Assembly (NCBI GenBank): GCA_046262635.1 | Contig: JBHEMK010000016.1 | Location: 1-11,594, forward strand | Reading direction: 5' to 3' | From: JBHEMK01 sp046262635 | GTDB taxonomy: Bacteria > Actinomycetota > Thermoleophilia > Gaiellales > Gaiellaceae | Length of the DNA: 11,594 bases | Shown: positions 5,697-11,594 of the stretch, one piece after another | How positions within the stretch are numbered: position 1 is the first letter of the stretch | Layout of the letters: each line of letters begins with the position of its first letter | The notes under the pieces: model-generated | Told to the model about the DNA's origin: nothing | The model's input: only the letters and a program-made list of their open reading frames with translations | Databases searched by the model: none | Translations under genes and position numbers: made by a program

Positions 5697-7394
5697 ATGA
5701 GCTCGGCAATGCACCAGACCAAGCGGCTGGAGCAACTCCAGGCGCTAACGGACGCCGCGCTCGCGCACCTCGACAGCACCGCGCTCCTCTCGGCCATCCT
5801 CGCCCGCACACGGGAGACGCTGGCCGTGGACACGTGCGCGATCCTGCTCCTCGACGAGACGACGAACGAGCTCGTCGCGCGAGCGGCCGTCGGGATCGAG
5901 GAGGAGGTGGAGCAGTGCGTGCGGATCCCCGTCGGTCGCGGCTTCGCCGGCACCGTGGCGGCGACGAAGAAGCCGGTGTTCCTTCCCGACGTCGACCACG
6001 CCAACGTGCTCAACCCGCTCCTGCGCCAGAAGGGGATCAAGTCGCTGCTCGGCGTGCCGCTCCTCGTGGAGGGGCGTACGCTCGGGGTCGTCCACGTCGG
6101 CTCGCTGCGGCCGCGCACGTTCACGGCCGAGGAGACCCAGTTCCTCCAGCTCGCCGCCGACCGCGCGGCGATCGCGATCGAGCACGCGCGCCTCTTCGAG
6201 GCCGAGCGCGCTGCGCGCATCCGGATGGAGAACCTGCAGGCCGTCACCGACGCGGCCCTCGCCCACCTCGACCTCAGTGCCCTGCTCGAGGTTCTGCTGC
6301 CGCGGATCCGCGCCATTCTCCACGCCGACACGTGCGCTGTCCTGCTGCTCGATGAGGCCACTGACGAGCTCGTCGCGCGTGCGGCGGTCGGGATGGAGGA
6401 GGAGGTCGAGCAGGGCGTGCGCATCCCTGTCGGTCACGGCTTCGCGGGCACGGTTGCCGCGAGGCGCGAGCCCGTGATTCTCGACGACGTCGACCACGCG
6501 GACGTCCTCAACCCGCTCCTGCGCCAGAAGGGGATCAAGTCGATGGTCGGCGTTCCCCTGCTCGTCCGCGGTGATGCGATCGGCGTACTCCACGTCGGCA
6601 CGCTCACGCCCCGCCTTTTCACCACGGACGACGTCGAGCTCCTGCAGCTCGTCGCCGAGCGCGTCGCGCTCGCGATCGGACGCGCCCAGCTACACCAGGC
6701 GACGGTCCAGCTCGAGCAGCTCCGCCTGAACTTTGTCGCGATCGCCTCGCACGAGCTGCGGACGCCGGCGACGGTGATCTACGGCGTCTTCACGACTCTG
6801 GCGGCACGCGGCGACGACCTCCGGCCCGAGATCAGGGAGCAGCTGATGCAGGTCGGCCACGAGCAGGCCGTCCGGCTCCGGCGGCTCCTCGAAGAGCTGC
6901 TCGACCTCTCCCAGGTCGACTCGCACGAGATCAGGGTCGAACCGAAGCCCTTGGTCGTGCACAGCCTCCTCTCGCGGATCGCCGCCGACGCAGCACCGGA
7001 CACACGGCTCGAGCTCCAGGTTTCTCCCGACCTCGCCACCGTCGCCGATCCGTTCGTGATCGACCGGGTCGTGTCGAACCTCATCAGCAACGCCGCGCGT
7101 TACGGCGAGCCGCCGATCGTGATCCGCGCCGAACAGCGTGACAGCCACCTGCGGATCGCCGTCGAAGATCACGGCAGCGGCGTGCCGCGGGAGCTCCGCG
7201 ACCGGCTCTTCGAGCGCTTCGCGCGCGGAAGCGCCGACACCGGTAGTGGCCTCGGCCTTTCGATCGCGCGCGCCTACGCACGGGCGCACGGCGGCGAGCT
7301 GCTCTACGACGACTCGCGCGGCTCGACCTGCTTCGAGCTCGTCGTCCCCCAGGCCTCGCGCATCAGCACACGCGGTGCAATGCGCCCGAGCTAA
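5697..7394 (+). CDS. Soluble GAF-GAF histidine kinase
   Basis: The 565-residue product starts MSSAMHQTKRLEQLQALTDA. Two GAF sensor domains (about 20-170 and 186-336) are near copies of each other: both contain DTCA-x-LLLDE, ELVARAAVG, EEEVEQ, VRIPVG, GFAGTVA and NPLLRQKGIKS. Then come the H box FVAIASHELRTPATVI with H352, N box VVSNLISNAARYG, G1 EDHGSGVPREL, F box LFERFARG and G2 GSGLGLSIARAYARAHGG. There is no membrane segment, so the sensor is cytoplasmic; GAF ligands in this family include small molecules and haem, but none can be assigned here. The frame stays open upstream to 5385, where it lies opposite the DUF2071 stub and is Arg/Ala-rich, so ATG 5697 was chosen; ATG 5709 is an alternative and neither has a strong ribosome binding site. 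No regulator gene is adjacent, so this is an orphan kinase. Its end overlaps the convergent carbonic anhydrase gene by 32 nt. Confidence 0.92.
   Translation: MSSAMHQTKRLEQLQALTDAALAHLDSTALLSAILARTRETLAVDTCAILLLDETTNELVARAAVGIEEEVEQCVRIPVGRGFAGTVAATKKPVFLPDVDHANVLNPLLRQKGIKSLLGVPLLVEGRTLGVVHVGSLRPRTFTAEETQFLQLAADRAAIAIEHARLFEAERAARIRMENLQAVTDAALAHLDLSALLEVLLPRIRAILHADTCAVLLLDEATDELVARAAVGMEEEVEQGVRIPVGHGFAGTVAARREPVILDDVDHADVLNPLLRQKGIKSMVGVPLLVRGDAIGVLHVGTLTPRLFTTDDVELLQLVAERVALAIGRAQLHQATVQLEQLRLNFVAIASHELRTPATVIYGVFTTLAARGDDLRPEIREQLMQVGHEQAVRLRRLLEELLDLSQVDSHEIRVEPKPLVVHSLLSRIAADAAPDTRLELQVSPDLATVADPFVIDRVVSNLISNAARYGEPPIVIRAEQRDSHLRIAVEDHGSGVPRELRDRLFERFARGSADTGSGLGLSIARAYARAHGGELLYDDSRGSTCFELVVPQASRISTRGAMRPS
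6009..6044 (+). repeat. First copy of 36-nt direct repeat in the GAF duplication
   Basis: A 36-base stretch encoding LNPLLRQKGIKS is identical at 6507-6542. The distance is 498 nt (166 codons), the period of the two GAF domains. Much of the surrounding DNA also matches, so the domain duplicated as DNA and has been kept similar by recent origin, selection or gene conversion. Confidence 0.85.
6507..6542 (+). repeat. Second copy of 36-nt direct repeat in the GAF duplication
   Basis: Identical to 6009-6044 and located at the matching position in GAF domain 2. Recombination between the copies would delete exactly one GAF domain and keep the reading frame. Confidence 0.85.
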
Positions 7395-7863
7395 CGTCGT
7401 AGAGGAACCCGCCCACGTTCAGGTGGGTGAGGTACGGGAACGACTCGATGCGCTGCATGTCGTGGCGCAGCGCGGACTCCTGGTCTGCGGTCACCTGGAA
7501 GACGAGGCTGCGCGTGTCGGGCCCGCCTGCGGACCGGATCGCCGAGTGCACGTCGTCTTCCGTCCCGTGCGCCATGGCGCAGTCGGTATGCGCGATCACC
7601 ATCGCCCGCCGGACCCCGAGCAGGTATGTCGCAAGGACGAGCGTCCGCAGCACGTCGTCCGTCGCGCGCGCACCGGCGTTTCGGACGATCTTCGCGTCCC
7701 CCGCCCGCAGCCCGAGCATCGCCAGCGGGTCGATACGGGAGTCGATGCAGGTCACGACCGCGAGCCCGCGCGCGGCCTGCGCTTGCAGACCCCCGCGATC
7801 GAACGACGCCACGTATGCGTCGTTCGATGCGAGCACGTCGTCGAAGAGATCGTCCCCGGGCAC
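7363..7863 (-). CDS. Small beta-carbonic-anhydrase-like protein
   Basis: The 166-residue product carries the beta-carbonic anhydrase metal site: C39 with the D41/R43 dyad in VVTCIDSRID, and H92 and C95 in VIAHTDCAMA. KIVRNAGARATDDVLRTL is the usual segment between them. The family interconverts CO2 and bicarbonate using a zinc ion held by Cys-His-Cys. The protein belongs to the short actinobacterial type and ends HLNVGGFLYDV plus a short tail. The GTG at 7863 is chosen as start because AGGA lies about 8 nt upstream. No signal peptide is seen, so it should be cytoplasmic. The gene converges on the GAF kinase and their 3' ends overlap by 32 nt; the last 10 residues (SSGALHRVC region) lie in the overlap. 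Small members of this type are often annotated only as carbonic anhydrase-like, and activity is not proven here. Confidence 0.9.
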   Translation of the reverse strand: MPGDDLFDDVLASNDAYVASFDRGGLQAQAARGLAVVTCIDSRIDPLAMLGLRAGDAKIVRNAGARATDDVLRTLVLATYLLGVRRAMVIAHTDCAMAHGTEDDVHSAIRSAGGPDTRSLVFQVTADQESALRHDMQRIESFPYLTHLNVGGFLYDVSSGALHRVC

Positions 7864-8203
7864 CTGGGAATCCTAGAGAGAGGCCGCGCGAGCGCGTCAG
7901 TTCGACTCACTGCGGAGAGCGGCTCGGCGCTCGGCCCGCCGCTCCCGCCCCGTCGACGCACCGCCGGACGCGGCAATCATCGATATCCAAGCTGCGGATT
8001 CCCGCACACGCGACGGCGTTGTTCCGGGCGCGCTGCACACGTCCGGGGCACGGTGCTCGAATGGCGGCTCGATCCCAGCAGCGACTGGCGGACTCCGCAG
8101 CTGGGTCCCGATCAGCAGGTGATGCTTCTCCCGGCGGGCCGCGAGCGAGCTTCCAATTTCTTTCCAAGCGGCCCGCGAGTAGCACCCGCGAGCACCAGCT
8201 AGG
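7864..8203. other. 340-bp gap with no recognisable gene
   Basis: Reading frames are open on both strands because of the high GC, but none shows a known motif, a good ribosome binding site or a coupled neighbour. One plus-strand stretch near 8053-8170 (EWRLDPSSDWRTPQLGPDQQ and following) looks mildly protein-like and might be a scrap of an old gene. It should also hold the promoter of the carbonic anhydrase gene, which cannot be placed by eye. Confidence 0.4.
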
Positions 8204-8234
8204 AGCAAAAACCCATCTCAGCGGGGCTTTTGCT
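8204..8234 (-). terminator. Hairpin terminator just after the tRNA fragment
   Basis: The arms 8204-8214 (AGCAAAAACCC) and 8224-8234 (GGGCTTTTGCT) form an 11-bp stem with one wobble pair and a 9-base loop. Read on the minus strand it begins just after the tRNA 3' end and carries T-rich sequence in its second arm, so it fits the native terminator of that tRNA gene. It may work in both directions. Confidence 0.65.
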
Positions 8235-8236
8235 AG

Positions 8237-8278
8237 TGAGCGGTGCAGGGTTCGAACCTGCGACCCCCTGCGTGTAAG
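8237..8278 (-). tRNA. tRNA-Val(UAC), 3' half only
   Basis: Read on the minus strand, the elements occur with exact tRNA spacing. They are anticodon loop CTTACAC (anticodon TAC at 8276-8274), 3' anticodon stem GCAGG, variable loop GGGTC, T stem GCAGG, T loop TTCGAAC, T stem CCTGC, acceptor strand ACCGCTC and discriminator A at 8237. No CCA is encoded. The matching 5' half (acceptor GAGCGGT, D arm, anticodon stem CCTGC) should lie just right of 8278, but only unrelated sequence is there. The copy is therefore a fragment, not a working tRNA. A tRNA 3' half starting at the anticodon loop is the typical duplicated attachment site left by tyrosine-integrase elements. The terminator beyond its 3' end suggests the chromosome lies to the left and the inserted DNA to the right. 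Confidence 0.75.
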
Positions 8279-8280
8279 AC

Positions 8281-8590
8281 GCTAGCGACGCTCGCCGCCC
8301 GCCGCCACCTATCGCCGAAACGGCTCCGGTGGGCCGGGTCGGCTCTGTTGGCTGGCCCTGTCTGTCGCCTATGTGCCGGCGGGCGGAAGTCTAGAGACAG
8401 AGGCGGAGCTCGACACGGCCGGGGAGGCGCTCGCGGCGCTGGCGGCACGGCAGGAAGCATTACGGTTCCACCGTGGGGATGTACAAGCGGGTTAAGCAGG
8501 GAGCCAAACGCAGCGACCGGATCCAGGCCACACACACAAGGCTCGTCCGGGAACTGCGGTTCGCGTCTGGCATTCCGTTGCACGAGTTGA
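8281..8590. other. 310-bp stretch right of the tRNA fragment, no clear gene
   Basis: No gene can be supported. One 40-codon plus-strand frame from a GTG at 8373 to a TAA at 8495 reads as amphipathic helix (SLETEAELDTAGEALAALAA) and could be a scrap of a coiled-coil protein. A second frame from ATG 8479 (MYKRVKQGAKRSDRIQ) runs into the methyltransferase fragment out of frame and is not convincing. A TGA at 8588-8590 closes the methyltransferase frame on its left. Confidence 0.4.
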
Positions 8591-8992
8591 ACCAAACCTG
8601 GGCGGATCAGACTCGCATACCGGGTGAAACCGCACAAGATGCTGCACTACCCACGGCTGGCGGCCCTCGCCGAACTCGTGGCGACGATCAACCGTCAGGG
8701 GATCGACGGGAGTATCGTCGAATGCGGCGTCGCCCATGGTGGCAGTGCCGGCCTGCTCGGGAAGCTAACCGAGCGGGGCCACCGGCCCTTGTGGCTGTTC
8801 GACTCCTGGGAAGAGCTGCCTGAGCCGGCCGCTGACGATGTGTCCTATCTGGGTCGAGTCGGCTACAAAGGGTTGGCCCGCGCCCCACAGGAGGAGGTCG
8901 AACATTTCTTGTTCGAGCGGTTAGGCTTGAACAGTCGGCGGATTCAACTTGTGAAGGGCAACGCTCCGACACACTGGGACGCAAGCCGCTGA
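8591..8992 (+). pseudogene. TylF/macrocin-type O-methyltransferase, truncated at both ends
   Basis: The frame reads IRLAYRVKPHKMLHYPRLAA, LAELVATINRQGIDG, then the SAM-binding first strand and loop IVECGVAHGGSAGLL. This is followed by PLWLFDSWEELPEPAADD, matching the E-C-G-V-x-x-G-G-S and D-x-x-E-x-x-P-x-P pattern of the TylF family, which methylates sugar hydroxyls of natural products. The similarity ends at IQLVKG (8959); the rest, NAPTHWDASR and a TGA, is the neighbouring transporter DNA in the wrong frame. Intact members have about 100 more residues with metal- and substrate-binding positions. On the left the frame is closed by TGA at 8588-8590, and the first usable start is GTG 8624, inside the conserved region. 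This is a gene scrap, not a working enzyme. Confidence 0.65.
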
Positions 8993-9343
8993 TCATCTGC
9001 GGCGCGCTGCTCTGTCGCCACCCTGATTTGGATCCCGCACACCGGCAGCTTCCCGGCACTGCTCGGACTGAGCGTCGTCTTCGAGCTCGGCACCGGCATG
9101 GTCACGCCCGCCACCACCGCGATTATCGGCGACCTCGTCACCCGCGGCAACTACGGTTCGGCGATGGGCGTATTCGGCAGCCTCTGGGACACCGGTCACG
9201 CGCTCGGACCGATCATCTTCGGTTTCCTGCTGATCGGGTTCGGCTACCAGACCTCCTGGCCGATCATGGCCGCGATCATGGCCGCCGCGCTCCTCGTCTT
9301 CCTCGTCGAGACCCGACACAACCCCGCGGCGGCCCAGCCATGA
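8962..9343 (+). pseudogene. C-terminal part of an MFS transporter
   Basis: The piece begins with RSDTLGRKPLIICGALL, a match to MFS loop motif (G-x-x-x-D-R/K-x-G-R-K/R-P), immediately after the methyltransferase similarity ends. A frameshift near 8993 then leads to SVATLIWIPHTGSFP, LLGLSVVFELGTGMVTPATT, LVTRGNYGSAMGVFGSLWDT, ALGPIIFGFLLIGFGY and MAAIMAAALLVFLVETRHN, about four or five membrane helices. Full transporters have 12 helices and about 400 residues, so at least half is missing. Its stop overlaps the start of the phosphatase gene by 4 nt (ATGA), showing that the two were an operon before the break. The substrate cannot be told. Confidence 0.7.
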
Positions 9344-9939
9344 TCCTCGCCGGCCTCGACACAACCTGGTACCGCGACGTCAACGAGTTCGCGCGCGACA
9401 CCAGCCGGGCACACGGCTTCCTCGCCGCCTACGCCCTCTGGCTCGGCCTCGTCCTGCTCGCGCTGCTACTCGTCTTCGGCTGGCTGCTCGCCCGCCGCCA
9501 TCGCGACGCACCCCGCCAAGTCGCGACCGCCTTCCTCGTCGGACTTGGCGCCATCCTCGCCCTGCTCGCAAACCAGGCGATCGGACCGGCCGTCGCCCGC
9601 ACGCGTCCCTGCCACGCGCTCCATCACGTCGAGGTGCTGCTCAGCTGCGCGGGCGACTCGTCGTTTCCCAGCGACCACAGCATGATCGCCGGCGCCTTCG
9701 CCGCAGGCCTCGTGCTTCTCGACCGGCGGCTCGGCCTGCTCGCCGTCCTGCTCGCCCTCCTCGTCGCCTTCGCCCGCGTCTACACCGGCGTCCACTACCC
9801 CGCCGACGTCGCCGCTGGCCTCGCGATCGGCGCCGCGATCGGCGCCACCACGGTGCTCGTACTGCGCCGGCCGGCCGCCGCAACCGCCGCCCGGCTAACA
9901 CGGACGCCGCTGCGGATCCTGATCGCCGACGAGAGCTGA
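9340..9939 (+). CDS. PAP2-family membrane phosphatase, BcrC-like
   Basis: The 199-residue product has about five membrane helices, for example WLGLVLLALLLVFGWLLA and FLVGLGAILALLANQAIG. It has the PAP2 catalytic motifs: ARTRP (R89, P90), FPSDHS with H113, and ARVYTGVHYPAD with R146, H152 and D156. The first-motif Lys of classic family members is not at its usual distance before R89, as seen in some undecaprenyl-diphosphatase (BcrC-type) proteins. The likely role is dephosphorylating a lipid diphosphate such as undecaprenyl diphosphate at the outer membrane face. The ATG overlaps the transporter stop by 4 nt, so translation was probably coupled; that transporter is now truncated, and how this gene is expressed is unclear. 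The annotated frame is open 312 nt further upstream, but that part lies over the transporter. Confidence 0.88.
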   Translation: MILAGLDTTWYRDVNEFARDTSRAHGFLAAYALWLGLVLLALLLVFGWLLARRHRDAPRQVATAFLVGLGAILALLANQAIGPAVARTRPCHALHHVEVLLSCAGDSSFPSDHSMIAGAFAAGLVLLDRRLGLLAVLLALLVAFARVYTGVHYPADVAAGLAIGAAIGATTVLVLRRPAAATAARLTRTPLRILIADES

Positions 9940-10023
9940 CCCAGTGAACGGACGGCCGTAGAGCCGCGCAAACCGGCGCCCTCTCGGATTCGGATTTCGC
10001 GGCTGGGCCGCGTCTGTCAAGGT

Positions 10024-11512
10024 GGTGTACGACGCTGAGCGCGTCGTCCTCGCTTGTTGGTTAGCGATCGGTCTCGGCTTGTTCGCCTCCTTCGACTCGC
10101 TGGCGACCGTCTTCGCGGCCGATCGGTTGGTCGGGCCGACCGCTCGTAGGCCGTAAGCGTGGCTCCTGTGGCTGCGATTTCTTGGTCGAGGGCGTGACCA
10201 TTGGCTCGGCGGGCTGTTCAGGCGGCTGCGGGGATCGCGCGTGCTTGTTCGTCGGCGCTCGGGGGCGCGCTGAGTGCTTTGGTGATCGATTCGACGCTCA
10301 TGTAGCGGCGGGCGACGGCCCATTCGTCGTTCTGTTCGGAGAGCAGGGCGCCGACGAGGCGGATGATCGCGGCGCGGTCGGGGAAGATGCCGACGACGTC
10401 GGTGCGGCGGCGGATCTCCTTGTTCAGCCGTTCGAGCGAGTTGTTGCTCCAGAGCTGGCGCCAGTGCTCTTTGGGGAAGCCGGTGAAGGCGAGCAGGTCG
10501 GGGCCGGCCTCGGCGAGCAGCGCGGCCGCTTCGGGAAAGCGCTCCTCGAGCTGGGCGACGATCCGGGTGTGCTGTTCGTGGACGGTGGCGGCGTCGGGTT
10601 GGGCGAAGATCGTCCTGACCATCGTCGCAACCAAGCCCTGGGCGCTCTTGGGGACACGCGTCAAGAGGTTGCGCATGAAATGCGTTCGGCAACGCTGCCA
10701 GCTCGCACCGGGGAGCGTCGCCGCAATCGCCTCGACGAGGCCGGGGTGCGCGTCCGAGCTCGCGAGCTTGACCCCGGCGAGGCCGCGGGCGATCAGGCCA
10801 CGCAGGAACGCGAGCCAGGCGGCGCCGTCCTCGCTGGTGACGACGTCGAGGCCGAGCGACTCGCGGAAGCCGTCCTTGTTGACCCCGACGGCGTGCACGA
10901 CACAGACGTTGACGGTGCGGCCGCCCTCACGGCACTTGAGCACGAGCGCGTCCAGCGTGACGTAGGCGTAGGGGGCGCCGTCGAGCGGGCGGGTGCGGAA
11001 GTCCTCGACGATCTGGTCGAGCGATTTGGCCAGCCGTGAGACCTGGCTCTTCGAGATCCGCTCGACCCCGAGCTGGGCCACCAGCTTCTCCAGCCGCCGG
11101 GTCGAGACGCCGGCCAGGTAGGCGTCGGCGATCACCGACACGAACGCCTGCTCTGCCCTGCGGCGCGGCTGCAGCAGCCAGTCGGGGAAGTACGAGCCTT
11201 CGCGCAGTTTTGGCACGGCGAGCTCGATCGAGCCCGCACGCGTGTCCCAGTCACGCTCGCGGTAGCCGTTTCTGCGGTTGACCCGCTCGGGGCTCCGCTC
11301 GCCATAGCCGGCGCCGCAGACAGCATCCGCGTCCGCGCTCATCAACGCCTCCGCCATCTCCTTCACCATCGCCCGTAACAGATCCGGCTGAGTCTCCTCG
11401 AGCTGCTTGCGCAACCACTCGGACACGTCCATCCTCTGCTCGACCACCGTGTTCCTCCTCACTGAGTCTCGGACAAGACCTCGCGAGGATGACGCGGTGG
11501 TCAGCTATCACC
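10024..11512 (-). mobile_element. IS256-family insertion sequence
   Basis: A full-length transposase is flanked by imperfect inverted ends. CGCGTCGTCCTCGC at 10040-10053 faces CGCGTCATCCTCGC, read on the other strand at 11496-11483 (13 of 14 identical). Outward the ends agree only partly, both beginning GGTG. The outer limits 10024 and 11512 are therefore estimates. The size of about 1.5 kb suits the family. No clear 8-9 bp target duplication was found with these limits, which may mean that the true tips lie a few bases away or that the copy is old. It sits about 85 bp after the phosphatase gene. Confidence 0.65.
10218..11447 (-). CDS. IS256-family (mutator-type) transposase
   Basis: The 409-residue protein is full length for the family and has the DDE triad: D166 in YVTLDALVLKCREGG, D232 in LASSDAHPGL and E339 in NNSLERLNKEIRRRTDVVG. 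It also has the family's C-x-x-H segment (WQRCRTHFMRN) just before the insertion region, and an N-terminal DNA-binding part with RNGYRERDWDTRAGSIEL and VPKLREGSYFP. The GTG at 11447 is used as start because GAGGAGGAA lies just upstream; GTG 11462 and ATG 11432 are in frame. No stop or frameshift is seen, so the enzyme may still be active. The gene lies between the inverted ends and points left, toward the phosphatase gene. Confidence 0.95.
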   Translation of the reverse strand: MVEQRMDVSEWLRKQLEETQPDLLRAMVKEMAEALMSADADAVCGAGYGERSPERVNRRNGYRERDWDTRAGSIELAVPKLREGSYFPDWLLQPRRRAEQAFVSVIADAYLAGVSTRRLEKLVAQLGVERISKSQVSRLAKSLDQIVEDFRTRPLDGAPYAYVTLDALVLKCREGGRTVNVCVVHAVGVNKDGFRESLGLDVVTSEDGAAWLAFLRGLIARGLAGVKLASSDAHPGLVEAIAATLPGASWQRCRTHFMRNLLTRVPKSAQGLVATMVRTIFAQPDAATVHEQHTRIVAQLEERFPEAAALLAEAGPDLLAFTGFPKEHWRQLWSNNSLERLNKEIRRRTDVVGIFPDRAAIIRLVGALLSEQNDEWAVARRYMSVESITKALSAPPSADEQARAIPAAA

Positions 11513-11518
11513 CGGACC

Positions 11519-11571
11519 CCGCCGCAGCTGCTCCGCGCTCGCCTACGGCTCACGCTCCACAGCTGCGGCGG
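11519..11571. repeat. Perfect 12-bp inverted repeat beside the IS
   Basis: CCGCCGCAGCTG at 11519-11530 is mirrored exactly by CAGCTGCGGCGG at 11560-11571, with 29 bases between. A hairpin could form in RNA or DNA. It lies just outside the estimated right end of the IS and has no T-run, so it is not a simple terminator. Confidence 0.6.
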
Positions 11572-11594
11572 AGAAAAGCTCAACCGGCTCGTAC

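Noticed and set aside
5345..6424. 359-codon minus-strand open frame opposite the GAF kinase
   Set aside because: The peptide is Ser/Arg-rich with internal repeats that mirror the duplicated GAF DNA. The plus-strand kinase explains the region fully.
8234..8280. tRNA-Val split by a group I intron in the anticodon loop
   Set aside because: The left limit of tRNA similarity is at the anticodon loop, as in some introns, but no 5' half or intron core is visible on the minus strand to the right.
10182..11039. 285-codon plus-strand open frame over the transposase
   Set aside because: It is antisense to a transposase with a complete DDE triad, and its Gly/Asp/Glu-rich peptide matches nothing.
1..11594. 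CRISPR array or phage-defence system
   Set aside because: No regularly spaced repeats and no cas, restriction, Abi or retron-like protein motifs were seen. The only repeats are the GAF duplication and the IS ends.

Overview
The window is high-GC DNA with short intergenic gaps, frequent GTG starts and stop/start overlaps. The gene families (KaiC-like ATPase, GAF histidine kinases, DUF2071, an enoyl-CoA hydratase, an IS256-type transposase) fit a soil actinomycetote, perhaps Thermoleophilia. The phylum is likely; the class is a guess. It is an accessory, decaying stretch: five intact larger coding units (KaiC-like operon, tandem-GAF kinase, carbonic anhydrase, PAP2 phosphatase, transposase) sit among broken genes.

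Left part (1-1322). On the minus strand are a small charged ORF, a coiled-coil gene broken by a TAG stop and a frameshift, and the start of another gene running off the edge. On the plus strand is a wrecked pair: an XRE-type helix-turn-helix gene with a frameshift, followed by the first ~25 codons of a nucleotidyltransferase-like gene. Intact relatives of this pair look like toxin-antitoxin-type modules.

Signalling operon (1411-3936, plus). A histidine kinase with almost nothing before its phospho-acceptor His overlaps by 4 nt a receiver-only response regulator. One base after that begins a two-domain KaiC-like ATPase. No KaiA or KaiB is present. The simplest inference is that the ATPase supplies the signal to the sensorless kinase, as KaiC does in the cyanobacterial clock output pathway. 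This is the most interesting functional unit here.

Gene graveyard (4215-5580, minus). A coiled-coil ORF of unknown function is followed, upstream on the same strand, by an enoyl-CoA hydratase readable only by changing frame at least seven times, and by the N-terminal stub of a DUF2071 protein.

Second sensor (5697-7394, plus) and carbonic anhydrase (7363-7863, minus). A soluble GAF-GAF-HisKA-HATPase kinase arose by internal duplication (period 498 nt). It converges on, and overlaps by 32 nt, a small beta-carbonic-anhydrase-like gene.

Right part (8204-11594). The 3' half of a tRNA-Val(UAC), from the anticodon loop to the discriminator base, is followed by a hairpin terminator and has no 5' half. 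This is the usual scar of a tRNA attachment site, and its orientation puts the inserted DNA to the right. There lie a TylF-like methyltransferase fragment abruptly joined to the C-terminal part of an MFS transporter, an intact PAP2 phosphatase overlapping the transporter stop by 4 nt, and a complete IS256-family element with imperfect inverted ends. A perfect 12-bp inverted repeat follows the IS. All family assignments were made by eye.
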